Positions 45,971 to 57,390 of a DNA stretch of 64,000 nucleotides are shown one piece after another (positions within the stretch are counted from its first letter, which is position 1; each line of letters opens with the position of its first letter). Origin of the DNA: Diphasiastrum complanatum (Eukaryota > Streptophyta > Lycopodiopsida > Lycopodiales > Lycopodiaceae); assembly GCA_029204225.1 (NCBI GenBank), contig CM055113.1:30257524-30321523 (forward strand). Direction: 5' to 3'. The translations under genes and the position numbers were made by a program. The notes under the pieces are model-generated. The model was not told the origin of the DNA and searched no databases. It saw nothing but the letters and a program-made list of their open reading frames with translations.

Positions 45971-48900
45971 TTATGTAAGAGACATGCCGCCAGGTAGTGC
46001 TTTGTGTGCCGATCTGAGAAAACGGCTATTGCGTTGGTTCTTCTGCAGATAATCTGCTAGTACTTCAGGGGCTCCCTCCTTAAGTTTGTCTTCGTACTCC
46101 CAAGAAGCCTCAATAAGTGGAGCCCGTAGCCACTTCACTAGATATTCACGTTGAACGCCAGTTCGCTTTCTATGTGTCAATATTTGTTCTGGTACAAGCT
46201 GCCTCTTCGTATCATCAAGTGTCGTTGGTGGGTGACGGAGTTCGTGTTGCCGATCAAATCGCTCATCTGGTTTGTACCGTTTGAGTAATGAGATATGAAA
46301 CACATTGTGTATATCCAAGCTGGATGGCAACGCTAATCGATAAGCCACTGGGTTGATCTTCTTGGTGACATAATATGGTCCCGCATAAGGTCGAGCAAAC
46401 TTATGAGAAAAACCTTTTGGTAGCGCAATGTTCTTTGTGTTCAGCCATACTTGATCACCTTCCTCAAATTCCAGTTCTCGTCGATGTGGGTTTACGTCAG
46501 CTGCATACTCCTTTGTGACTGCTCTAAAAACGCCTTCACCTCGGTCAGCTTTGTGTGCCACTCATTGATGAATTCCTCCACAGTGGGTACTGGTGTTTCC
46601 TGCACGCCTGTAAGAAAAGAGCTTGGAACAATCGGTAGCCGACCATTGCTTATCTCGAAGGGTGCCCTTCCAGTAGATCTGTTCACTTGGTTGTTATGTG
46701 CAAACTCGAGAATATCCAAGTAGTTGACCCAATCAGATTGGTCCCAAGCGACATAATTTCGTAAATATTGTTCAATCTGTCGATTGACTCGCTCCGTTTG
46801 ACCATCTGTCTGAGGATGATATGCAGTACTGAAATTCAATCTGGTTCCCACGAGGCGAAATAGACAAGTCCAAAACTTTCCGACGAACTTGGTGTCTCGG
46901 TCAGAAATAATCGTTCTAGGCAGGCCGTGGTATTTGAAAACACATTTGAAAAATAACCTTGCCACTTCTTCAGCTGTCACTGAACTTTTAGTTGGTACTA
47001 GATGAACTTGCTTTGAAAAGCGGTCAACCACCACATAATGGCACCGTGGTAGTTGAACAATAAAATCCATGCTCACCGAATCCCATGGGTATGCTGGTAC
47101 CGGTAATGGTTGGAGTAGTCCAGCCGGAGCTAGCGGTTCCACCTTCACTTGTTGACATGTCATAGGATTCAACGTCTGCCCACATACTTGGCCAATAGAA
47201 GCCTCTTTTGAGAAGTTCATACATGCGATTCACCCCTGGATGCCCGGCGGCTAGTACGTCATGATGTTCTCGCAAGACTTTCTTCCTCAGGTTGATGTTG
47301 TCTGGGACATATACTCTGCGTTGTTTATAAACAACCATTTGATCTTTCCAAGTGAAATGTTTATGAGGCTTTCCCAGCTGGAATTCGATCATTAAGTCCT
47401 TCGCCAACGCATCTACACCATAATTCTCTCTGATTTCTTGGAGTAGGTCAGTCACCTGAGTTGTCACTGTTGCCATCAAGTGTTCTTGTCTACTTAGTGC
47501 GTCCGCCACCACATTGTTCTTTCCCGCCGTGTGTAAAATGTCTATATTGAATTTTTGAGAGAAAGTTTTGCCATCGCATTTGCTTTGGCGTGAGCATACC
47601 TTGGGATGAGAAGTACTTGAGTAATACATTATCAGTGAACGCCTTAAAGGGTTTTCCTGCCACATAATGTCTCCAATGCTCCACTGCTTGGACTACTGCG
47701 ACCATTTCTTTTTCATGAGTTGGCCATCGTCGCTCTACGTCACTCAATTTCTTTGAAAAATATGCAACAGGTTTTCCGTCTTGCATCAGCACGGCCCCAA
47801 TAGCAAAGTTCGACGCATCTGTATGTATTTCAAAAGGTTTGCTAAAGTCCGGTAAGGCAAGGATGGGTTCTTGAGTGATCCGTCGTTTTAGTTCCTGGAA
47901 CGCTGCTTCACATTCCGGTGTCCATGTCATCTTCAGATGAGTCTTGGTATGCTCCAACAGTGGTGCCACAATTTTGCTAAATGCCTCAATGAATCTCCTG
48001 TAAAAGTTACATAAGCCCACAAAGGATTTGATGCCATGAACAGTTTTAGGTGCTAGCCAATCCAAGATAGCCTTGATCTTCTTAGGATCCATTCGAATCC
48101 GTCCGTGGCCTATAACATGTCCAAGGAAGTCAACTTCCTCCACCACAAACTCACATTTCTCTCTTTTCGCGAACAAGCAGTTTCTCCTCAGTCGTTGGAG
48201 AACTGTCCTTAAATGTTGAATGTGATCTTTAAGGTTCCGGCTAAATACTAATATGTCATCAATGTACACAATGACAAATTCATCCAGGCAGTCTTGAAAT
48301 ATATTGTTCATCAACGTGCAAAAAGTGGCTGGTGCGTTTGTTAGACCGAATGGCATCACTAGGAACTCGTGACTTTCGTACCGCGTTCGAAACGCCGTTT
48401 TGTGCTCATCACCTTTAGCTATTCGAATTTGATGATATCCAGATCTGAGATCTATTCAGCTAAAGTATTTGGCATGTTTGAGTTGGTCGAATAGGTCATC
48501 AATTCTAGGCATGGGGTACTTGTTCTTGATGGTACTCTTGTTAAGCATGCGATAATCCACACACATTCGAAGAGTTTTGTCTAGCTTTTCCACGAACAAC
48601 ACTGGGGCTCCAAAAGGTGAAGCGCTAGTTCTAATAAAACCTTTGTCTATCAATTCACCAAGTTGTCGTTTCAGTTCCGCCAACTCTTCTTGTGACATTC
48701 TGTAGGGTGCTCGTGAAGTTGGCTATGTTCCTGGTACCAACTCAATTTTATGGTCCACTGGTCTTCGAGGAGGTAGCTTAGCTGGGAGTTCCTCCGGGAA
48801 CACATCGCTAAATTCTTCTAACAGATCTGCCACTTCTTTTGGCAAGTTTTCTTGTCGCACGCTTTTCCCTTCTGGGACTTCTCGACAGATGCAAAGAAAG

Positions 48901-49424
48901 CACTTTGACCTTTTCCCTTTTGCCATTCTTTTCATCACTAATGCTGCAACCAGATTTTGTTCAATATCGGTATCCTTAGCATTTCCTCCGGGCAGGGCTT
49001 TTGTCACGCAGATTTGTCCCTTATAATCCAAGAGGACCAAGTTTGAGCTCCTACCCAAAACTACGATACAGTGTTCATTTAACCAAGGGAGGCCCAAAAT
49101 CACATCAAAGGCATCCATCTCTAAAATCACAAAGCTAAGTTTAGCCTTCCATCTTCCAATCTGCACCGGGATGTTCAATGTCGCTTTGTCTGCATCTAGT
49201 GCTCCCTTCGCTGTTTCTACCTTGAGAGGAGATGTAACATTCCTGGTCGGCAAGCTGAATTGTTCCACTACGCTCCTTGAGATATAGTTATGTGAAGCTC
49301 CGGAGTCGATCATGAAATCTGACTTCCTCCCCGCGATCTTTCCTGATAAGAATAACAATCTTGAACCAATCTTGGGGGTTGCCCCATGGAAGTTCCTTTC
49401 CATACTTGTGCGTCGTCCACTCAT
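45971..49424 (-). pseudogene. Chromovirus Pol: protease, RT, RNase H, integrase, chromodomain
   Basis: Starts at an ATG at 49424. The retropepsin has an intact DSG (49299-49307) and ILGLPWL. The RT shows [28 protein letters not shown] and the YIDD box (about 48253-48264). RNase H has the [16 protein letters not shown] start. The integrase has HHCC zinc-binding remains with GHPGVNRMYELL, then the catalytic D in PWDSVSMDFI, D in IISDRDTKF and E in DGQTERVNR. A GPY-like motif (ARPYAGPYYV) and a chromodomain (YLVKWLRAPLIEASWE, about 46090-46150) close it. Breaks: in-frame TAG at 48723 and TGA at 48456, an extra base in an A-run near 47565, shifts near 47175 and 46505, and a short in-frame loss near 47045. 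All catalytic residues can be seen, so decay is recent. Confidence 0.92.
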
Positions 49425-49662
49425 AAATGTAAGCTCCTCTCACAACTCCCAACTAGATCAGATCACCTGGATCAAAAGAAGTAGTCAGGAATAATTCAGG
49501 TCCAGGCAAGCACACCACAAACGAACATACCAACCAAAGCTAAACAGAGGATCCCTCTCAAGTCACATTCCCCTTGAGACCGGACGTAGGATCTTTGCCT
49601 AGCCGCGCCCACACAAATCTATCACAGAATTAGCCCACGGGGAAACATCCATCCAACCATCC

Positions 49663-50048
49663 GTGCTTTCACCATTAAGCAGCACATTGCCTCAGTCACG
49701 CCCCACCACTTTTTGGTCGATAGCCCTTATAGCTAAACGATCGGCAGCTATCCCGCACCGGCAGCTAACCACCCGTGCTTTACACCCGAATTCGAGCAGC
49801 ATCTCTGTATCAATGGTTAACCCGTACAGTTCGAATATGTCGCCCCGCACCCCACAAGGTACAGACCGTGATTTCACCTACCTAGGCAGCACTTTGCCTC
49901 ATCCGTCCTACGTGCAGACAGCGCCAGGCCCGAACCGCGAGAACTGACCGTGCTTACACCTCGAGGGCAGCACTTTGACTCATCAAGTCCCCCGTTCTGC
50001 CGACCACCCCGACCGTGGACGCACCCGTGCTTACACTGTGGGCAGCAC
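49663..50048 (-). other. Five-hairpin leader array (pol-only copy)
   Basis: Minus-strand copy of the five GTGCT...AGCAC units. The unit nearest the primer site is 50027-50048, the last 49663-49685. Nearly identical to 10523-10908, one difference being GAAATCACGG in place of GAAAGCACGG in the third unit, which weakens that stem. Confidence 0.82.
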
Positions 50049-50125
50049 CTTGCGCAACGGTTGTCCTGACAAATCCCAAAAACGTGGCCATCCCTGTGAG
50101 ACTTGCGTAGCTGACCGGCTAGTCG

Positions 50126-50137
50126 GCTCTGATACCA
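50126..50137 (-). promoter_or_regulatory. Primer binding site for initiator tRNA-Met
   Basis: Minus strand TGGTATCAGAGC, two bases inside the 5' LTR. Confidence 0.93.
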
Positions 50138-50139
50138 CA

Positions 50140-51057
50140 TGTTGCACCGGCGCCTCAAAGGGCGCTGGGACTTGAGCGGTTTTCCCAACACGCGCTTAAG
50201 TCTAACATTCATCCATCATGCACTTACGTAAAAGCCAACTCAGAATCGTAACAAGCTTAACCATTCAGACTTAAGAAAACTGGAATCCCAACCAACCCGA
50301 AAGCCAACTCAGAATCCGTCCCCAAAAGGTAACCAAAGGCAAAGACAAGCCACACATGAAACCCAAGGCATAGTGGTCGCCAAACTGACCAATTGGCATA
50401 GCGGCAAGCCCCATGTCGATGACAGGGACCCTTAGGCGCCAGCGACGCAAAAAGATTGTAGTAAGGGTCCTTCCACTTGGACCAGTCCCGGAGGCGAAAC
50501 CGAAATGGTAATCATCCCCAAGGATCAACTTTATTAGATTTGGAAGAGGTTACATTCATACATAGACTGACCGGTCTCGGGGCCACCAACACGTGCTGGG
50601 CATTGTGCCTGGCTCGTGCTGGTAGAGGGAGCTGAGACCTGGCGACTGGATTCCTGGCGCTGGTTGAGCTGCCCAAGTTTCTGTCTGCCGGACTCCCCCT
50701 ATAGTTCTGCTGTGATTCGGCGCACCCCCTCTGTTCTGAAACATAGTGCTTTCTGGTAAAGCACGCTTTTTGGGACTTAGTTTTTATTTTGCTGATTAAG
50801 CCTGGCAAGCCTGGCAGAATCAGTCTGGCTCACGGACATGGGTCCCGGGAGCCGTTCCGGTGGCAGAATCAACTTGCTTCCTGACTAGGCCATGACTCGA
50901 GCTCCAGAGCTAGCTCATGACTTGTGACTACTTGACTGGCTCACCACAGGTCGGAGGCTCAATCCTTGACGTTCTAACTTGCTCTGGGACTTTAGGGAGT
51001 GTCACCCCTTAGAGTCTTACAGGGCACGTTGGGTGCACCTGAGTCAGCTTTACAACA
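50140..51057 (-). repeat. 5' LTR of the pol-only element
   Basis: Minus strand TGTTGTAAAGCTGACTCAGG...GCAACA. It carries the same AATAAA context and the same GTGCTTT/AAAGCAC hairpin (in the 50750-50770 region) as the gag-only LTR, with a few substitutions and two bases fewer. Confidence 0.92.
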
Positions 51058-52153
51058 TTGAAGTTCCAAAAACCAACATTGAGGTCCAACCTGGCGCCAT
51101 GCCAAATCGGGGGTCCCGACGTGGGTGACTTCCCTCCAAGCAAGCCGCCCGACATACATCAAACTTAACCAACTCGAAGCTTCGTTACAAACGAGTAACA
51201 TCCAATCCAAGCAAGCGGTCTGACTTACATCAGACTTAACCAACTGAAAGCTTCGTCACGAGCGCTGGAAGCCAACTTGGCGCCACGCCAGACTGGACAG
51301 CCATAAACAGGTAACATCCACCCAAGCAAGCCATCCAACTCAGCCGACAGGTTAGAGCCCATTCCCCAAGAGCTTAACCCATTCACGTTCATGCAAGGAA
51401 TACTCAGAACCACAAGCCGCGACAGATATGGAAACAACCAGTTCCTGGACCAAATGGTCCCGACAGCATACCGCTGGCGCCACGGACCGAATGGTCCCGA
51501 CGGCATACCGCTGGCGTTCCGGGATATGACCCTCAGCTATGTGCCAAGTTAAAAATTTTGAAAGCGGCCTTACAACTGGCGCTTTTACCGAACACTGAAA
51601 CCCAGAAGGTAATCAGAGTCAGTTTGAGAAAAATCCCACTTTATTGATAAATCTGAGAAGGTTACATTTCAAGTGTGTGACCGACCCTAGTCTCCGGGGC
51701 GCTAGCGTGCCAAGGCGAGAGCCATGACAACATTCCAGCAAGGGAGGCTGAGACTTGGTTGGAGCTCGCCCTAAGTCGCAACCCGCACTCCCCTATAGTA
51801 TTGGTGTGATTCGGCACCCCCCTCATACCAAGCACTCTACCCAAGCTGGTAGAGCACGTTTTTCTCTCTCTAGGATTTTCTCTTTCTAGAAAGTCATTTT
51901 CTCTCTCTAGATTTTATTGATCCCCAGGCTTCCTTTAATCATGCCTAGATCGTGTGAGGTGATTGCACATCGATCTGAGCTCTCTGGACTTCGCTAGAAC
52001 CGATCAAAGATTTTCAGCCATAGGAACTTGGCGCCGGCTGGATTCTGGTCATAGTGGCGCCGGGAGCAGCAGGGGCGCTGCTGGCGCCGGGGACATAGCT
52101 GGCGCCGATGGCACCGGAAGTAAAGCTTGTAAAGGTAGCTTTACAACAGTATG

Positions 52154-52235
52154 TCAAGTGGGTTTGGATGGCAAGAGTTGAAGGCTGGGAAGCTAAGTCG
52201 TGGTTCCCGGCTCCCTTTGGGATGCCTGCGCTACA
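52154..52235 (+). repeat. Outer 3' LTR, last segment
   Basis: Resumes the family-B LTR with TCAAGTGGGTTTGGATGG and ends GCGCTACA, followed by the GGCGG duplication. Confidence 0.92.
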
Positions 52236-52310
52236 GGCGGGTGGGCTCCCTCCTCCTCTCTCTTCAGAGAAAAAAAAAATTCAAAGAAAAAGAGGAGCCC
52301 ACCCTGCCGC
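52236..52310. repeat. Right arm of the split palindrome and a second inverted repeat
   Basis: 52236-52275 pairs with 38661-38700. In addition GTGGGCTCC (52241) pairs with GGAGCCCAC (about 52293). Related GAGGGAGCCCACCC text is at 38350-38370, suggesting remains of a small fold-back element. Confidence 0.7.
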
Positions 52311-52642
52311 CGCGGGTGGGCTTCTCAATTTCATCTTTAGATATATACATATAACTTATATATAAGTTATATATATACTTGAATGTACTTCATGACCTTT
52401 GTTAGCACTTTCCAAGGAGCTATGCCTGAACTTGACAGAAACTGGCCAAGTGTACTGATGTGTGTGGCATTTTTCACTAAGGAGCGAAAAAGGCGAAGGT
52501 GCCTTAAAATGATTCCTAAGGTATAGAAAATCTCAAAGGGAGAAAAATGTGAAGGCCTAAACATAAGTTGTCGGCCTTCGGTTTTTCAAGATGCTCATTA
52601 CTTGAACGATTTGTTTAGGCCTGAGCATAAGAAATCTAACAT
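52311..52642. other. Unassigned DNA with an AT palindrome
   Basis: Bases 52345-52375 form an AT-rich palindrome (ATAACTTATATATAAGTTAT). Nothing else is recognisable. Confidence 0.5.
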
Positions 52643-53093
52643 GAAGAACAGTACCTGTACGAACTTACAGCAAAGAGTGAAGTACACAAGTATTGGAAAG
52701 CAATAGAACTATAAAATCACAACACAAATATGAGAATACTCAAGATATGCCTCCAAAACCAAGATCTTGCTTCATTGATAATTATCCAAATGAGCCACCA
52801 TATATACACAAGAGCTGATGCTTACTCAGCTGATTTGGCAAGTGTGAGAGTGCCTACTCATCAAAGGATCCACCAATAATCATCAATATGGCACATGGAC
52901 CAAGTTTCCTAATTTATAGCCACCTCCTTTGATTTTAGGCAATTTTTCTAATCTATAGGGACTTGCACAAATATCTACTACAAGTGGGATCTCACCTAAT
53001 ACTGATCTTTTCACACATGTGAGCAATCCTTGGCACATGTGAGATCACTCTTATCCATGTGAAATAGCTTTTCCTACCAATAAAAATTGGACT
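52643..53093. repeat. 450-bp direct repeat, left copy
   Basis: Repeats at 57391-57840 in the same orientation, about 93-95 percent alike by eye, starting GAAGAACAGTACCT and ending TTTTCCTACCAATAAAA. It lacks TG/CA ends and primer sites. The two copies bracket the copia pol fragment. Confidence 0.9.
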
Positions 53094-53500
53094 CAACAAA
53101 CACCAATGACTCTTTCTTTTGAGAGTTGGAATGGATTTGAAAAGATTTGACACCTAGATTTTCTTTTTCTCTTGACTAGTTCACTCAACTTTTGATATTC
53201 TCGAACAAAGGACGGGCTTTGTTTCCAAAATTTAAAAATCAAACTTAATCACTTCTTTTGGACTCACTCTTGACCCAAATAATCTCACTCTTGAGATAGA
53301 ATTTGATTTGATTTGACAACAAATTAAACCACTAATTTTCACAAAAAGGAATCTACACTAGATCACATAAACTTGACATGTATACTTTATTCAAACACAC
53401 AAAGATCAGATCCAATAACCCCTTTTGGAATCCCTCTTGACCCAAAGAATCTTACTCTTGAAATTTGGAATGAAATGGTTTGATAGCAATCTATATCAAT
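53094..53500. repeat. Degenerate repeats with CTCTTGACCCAAA
   Basis: Two roughly 80-base units (about 53255-53320 and 53415-53490) share TGGA.TC.CTCTTGACCCAAA and AATCT.ACTCTTGA. Similar text recurs near 56040-56110. Confidence 0.6.
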
Positions 53501-53758
53501 GTCAAGAATTAGATATGCAACATCAAGCATTCACCATAAGCAATCACCACAAGAAGGCGTAAGAAGAACACACACTGTCACTCTATCACACTAACTTATA
53601 CATAATGTAAAATGTAAAAATAAACCGTGAACCCCTAATAGAAAGAGAAAACCTACGAGTAGACTAATAGACTAGCCTAGGGCTAATGACGGTCACAACT
53701 GTCAACATTAATGTACCTCGTAAATAGTAACAATGAAGTTTATCATTGATTTCTAGCA
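53501..53758 (-). mobile_element. Start of a copia 3' LTR (end not defined)
   Basis: Minus strand TGCTAGAAATCAATGATAAAC begins at 53758, directly after a polypurine GAGGGAGAG. A copy of its first 62 bases is at 55764-55825. I cannot find a CA end or a second full LTR, so the lower boundary is a guess. Confidence 0.6.
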
Positions 53759-55763
53759 CTCTCCCTCAATGATAAAATTACATTCTTCTATTCCTAATAG
53801 AGTACGAAACCTCTCAAATTTACATCTACCTAATGACCTAGTAAAAATATCTGCCATTTGATCTTCACATTTACAAAAAACAAGATCAATGGCTCCATAA
53901 AATTTTTTCTCTCGAACAAAATGGTAGCATATTTCGATGTGCTTGGTTCGAGCATGTAGAACTAGATTTTTGGCAAGGTGAATGCAACTTTGATTATCGC
54001 AAGATATAGTAGTCGCATCCACCTGTAGTTGATCTAAATCCACAAGCAATCTTCGTAACCATACCGCTTCTTGTGTAGCATTGCTGAGTGCTCGATATTC
54101 AGCTTCCGTCAATGATAAGACTACTGTAGGTTGCTTTCTACTGTTCCATGAAATTGCAGCTGTACCATAACTGAATGTATGACCACTAGTAGATCTTCTG
54201 TCATCAATATTACCTGCCCAATCGACATCTGTATAACCTACCAACATTGGTGCTTCAGGCTGATCATACTTCAAACCAAAATTCAATGTCCCTCGAATGT
54301 ATCTGAGAATACATTTAGCAGACTTCCAATATGCTTGACTAGGATCTTGCATAAATTGACCAACAACACCAACAACATAAGAAATATCAGGTCGTGTGTA
54401 TGTCAAATAAATCAAACTACCCACCAACTGTCTATACAAATAAGCATCCACTTTCTCAGATTCATCATATGCAGTAAGCTTCATGTTGACATCCATAGGT
54501 GTACTCAAAGGCTTACAATCCTGCCTATTGAACTTATAAAACAAATCTAGTGCATATTTGCTTTGTGTAAGAAAGACCATGTCTTCCTTTTGCCATACTT
54601 CAATGCCAAGACAATAGTGCATCAATCCTAGATCACTCATGTCAAAAGCATTTGAAAGATCTGATTTTATTTCATCAATTAAGCTCTCAATACTTCTTGT
54701 AATAATCAAATCATCCACGTACAACACAATGAACACTATATCTGAGTCTTGTCTTAGAATGTAAAGATTAGGATCAACATCACTCTTTACCATTTCCCTT
54801 CGCTTGAAGTGTTCATCAATGCAAGAGTACCACGCCCATGCTGCTTGTTTCAATCCATAAATGGCTTTGTTGAGCTGACAAACGAGATGCTCTCTCCCTG
54901 GCTCAACAAATTGTTGAGGTTGTACTAAGTACACCTCTTCATCCAACACTCCATTAAGAAAAGCATATTTAACATCCATTTGCTAGATCTTCCAACCATA
55001 GAAAACAGAAATAGCAATGATAGAACGTATAGTTACCATCTTAGTTACGGGTGCGAAAGTTTCCTCAAAATCAATACCTTCTTTCTCCTCAAATCCTCTC
55101 GCAACCAACCGTGCTTTGTACTTGTTGAGTTGCCCATCAACTCCATATTTGATCTTGTATATCCATTTGCAAGTGATAGGCGTCTTACCATCAGGTAGCT
55201 CAACTAAGTTCCACGTCCTATTTTTCGTTATAGCTTCCATTTCTGTTTCCATAGCTTCACGCCACTTCTTGTGCTCCTTTGCTTTATCAAAAGTTTTTGG
55301 TTCTTGAGCTTTGAGCATAGAACCCATTAGGGCTAGATTCATCTCTAATCTTGTAGGAGGTTTTCGATTTCTACTTGATCTTCTAAGTTCTCCCTGCTCA
55401 CTTGATTCGGGAGTATCTTCCTTATAAACATCACTTGTTACTGACAAGTACCACTTAGGCACTCTCTTAGGAATCTCATTATTGACCCTGTATTTTTCCA
55501 TTGGCTCTTCCATATCGACACCAACTTCTTCCTTCACTTGCACTTTAGCTTTATCATCAAAGGGATCAATTGTCAATTTTATTTGGTCATTTTGACCAAT
55601 CTCATCAAAAATAGCATCTCTAGAAATCACGATCTTTTGTGCATCTGTGTCATACATCCTGTATGCCTTGGCTCTTTCATCATATCCAAGGAAAATATAC
55701 TTAACAGCTTTTGCATCTAGCTTCTTTCGTTTTTCATTAGGTACATGCGCGTCAGCACAACCA
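53753..55763 (-). pseudogene. Copia Pol, integrase C-terminus to RNase H, one stop
   Basis: Begins in the integrase C-terminal region (DAHVPNEKRKKLDAKA, FLGYDE) fused at 55764 to an LTR fragment. The RT follows: KARLVARGFEEKEGIDF, then MDVKYAFLNG, YGLKQ and the YVDD catalytic box. RNase H contains the DVDWAGN, STSGH, EAEYRALS and DNQSCIHL blocks. The frame is continuous except for one TAG at 54983 just before the MDVKYAFLNG motif, and ends at 53753 in a TAG that lies inside the LTR's first six bases. Gag, protease and the integrase core are missing. The surviving part is remarkably well preserved. Confidence 0.9.
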
Positions 55764-55825
55764 AACTGTCAACATTAATGTACCTCGTAAACAATAACAA
55801 TGAAGTTTATCATTGATTTCTAACA
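55764..55825 (-). mobile_element. 62-bp LTR-start fragment fused to copia pol
   Basis: Minus strand TGTTAGAAATCAATGATAAAC...TTGACAGTT, matching 53697-53758 with four or five differences. It abuts the integrase C-terminal coding sequence directly, so the rest of the LTR, gag, protease and most of integrase were lost at one junction. Confidence 0.8.
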
Positions 55826-56825
55826 GTCAAGAATCTTTCACCAAGCTAAAAAATTAGACTTCTAGAGATTCACAAAGATCCCAACCATGCATGAACACTC
55901 AAATATGGACTCCTCCATGTTCTAGACTCCCAATGGGACCACAACTTGACCCTCACCTTCTCACAAAGAAAGTTGAATTAGAACTTATTTGAGTTTCATA
56001 CATACAATGTCAAATTTTGCTCAAAAAATTGAATTCATTCACCCCTATTGGACTCCACTAAGTACCAACGACTCTACCTCTATAGTTGGAATGAAATTCA
56101 AGTTTTCAGAAACGTGATGCTTATTTCTCACTACGATATGTGATTACAAAGAGCTAATGCCACTTAGCAAGATTTGATCACCATGAAGAAGACAATTTTT
56201 CCACCAAAGTAAAGAGATGAGTTACTAGATCTTGCCCTCTACAAAAGAAGGAACTCTTAGGATTTTTGGATCAAACACTACACATGTGACTCACACACCT
56301 CTATGACCCTCTTTCAAGCCAAACAAAACTCAACTCTTTGAGTAGGAGTGGAACAATGTGACTTAGATATCAAAAATCACTTCTAAAACCCTCCAACAAT
56401 GCTTATCACCTTGTATTGGTAGATTTTGCCTTTATGAGTGTTTGTGCTCTAGCAATTCACTTAAGATTTCACTTGGAGGACTTATCCAAGGGTGACTTCT
56501 AGCACTTATATGCTTCTAGTCTCAACCCTTTCACTCTTGAACACATCTAGAATGAAGGTACTATGGATTTCAATCTCTCCCCTTGCAAATCACTTTTTAA
56601 TCTATGGGTTTTGGCAATATTTCAATCTCAACTTTAATGCACACCCAAAGCATCTGAGAATCAGCTTTAATGTACTGCAATAAAGCTTCAAATCATCTAT
56701 ATGATTGATCTATACCAAGAACAAATGAAAGGAATAGAAACAATGCATTAGAAAGCTTGGAAAATGCACTAGATTGACTAGTTTTGGGTGTATGAGGCGT
56801 TGAATGAATTTTCTTGCTCAGAACA
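55826..56825. other. Unassigned AT-rich DNA
   Basis: No gene recognised. Confidence 0.5.
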
Positions 56826-57160
56826 GGTTTTGTACGGCCTCACACGTGTGGTAAGTACACCTGCAGCCCACAACAGTATTTGGTACAAATATAATGATTC
56901 TATCTATCCATTCAAACTCACTACCTCAAGATTAGCTAGTTTTCTTAAACTTACTAGTTTGGGTGTATGAGTAAGATATAGCATCAAACTGAAAAATATA
57001 GCTCCAAAACTGGTACTGTATGGCCTCACATGTGTGAACAGTAGCCCTGCAACCCACAACCAAGTTTGAAGCAAAAATATCAAGGTGAACTAACTCTTCA
57101 AACTCGCCCACTCAAGATTAGTGAGTTTTCTCAAAAACTTGCCAATCTGGGTGTTGTTTA
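56826..57160. repeat. Tandem duplication of about 180 bp
   Basis: Two units (about 56826-56972 and 57008-57155) share TGGCCTCACA.GTGTG, GCA.CCCACAAC and CTCAAGATTAG. Divergence is moderate. Confidence 0.8.
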
Positions 57161-57390
57161 GATCAATGCTTTAATCTCTTGTACTTGGCTCTAATATCGT
57201 CATGTGAAATTTTAGAGAAATTAAGACCAAGAATGGATCTAGATCAGATCCTCAAGAGGTGTCGGAAGCTAGATTACTTCATCTACTAATCAACCAATGA
57301 ATAGATCTAGAATCAGATCAATTTCCCATCAAGAATCTAGCAAGAACAACAAGCAAATGATTAAACTTGAGACCTACTACCTTCACACGT

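Larger units (their letters stand above)
44812..51057 (-). mobile_element. Pol-only chromovirus (family-A LTRs, no gag)
   Basis: A 6246-bp minus-strand element with 918-bp LTRs (50140-51057 and 44812-45729) and TSD TTGAA (44807-44811 and 51058-51062). Order on the minus strand: LTR, primer site, five-hairpin leader, protease, RT, RNase H, integrase, chromodomain, polypurine tract, LTR. The leader ends and protease begins within a few dozen codons of an ATG at 49424, so capsid and zinc knuckle are absent. The LTRs and leader match the gag-only element at 9512-14764. It is the youngest insertion of the nest. Confidence 0.93.
44681..52148 (-). mobile_element. Reversed solo LTR (family B) inside the 3' LTR, itself interrupted
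   Basis: A minus-strand family-B LTR starting TGTTG at 52148 and ending CTACA at 44681, flanked by GTATG on both sides. About 1217 bp belong to it (52148-51063 and 44811-44681). The pol-only chromovirus is inserted within it. Confidence 0.92.
38701..52235 (+). mobile_element. Non-coding LTR element (family B) hosting three nested insertions
   Basis: The outermost element of the nest, flanked by GGCGG (38696-38700 and 52236-52240). Its 5' LTR is 38701-39550 joined to 40801-41195 (1245 bp). Its internal region is 41196-43532. Its 3' LTR is 43533-44680 joined to about 52154-52235 (1230 bp). The LTRs start TGTTGTAAAGCTA and end GCGCTACA. The internal region has a tRNA-Met primer site, the five-hairpin leader and a polypurine tract, but no long ORF, as in large non-coding retrotransposon derivatives (LARD). 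It would depend on proteins from other elements. Confidence 0.93.
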
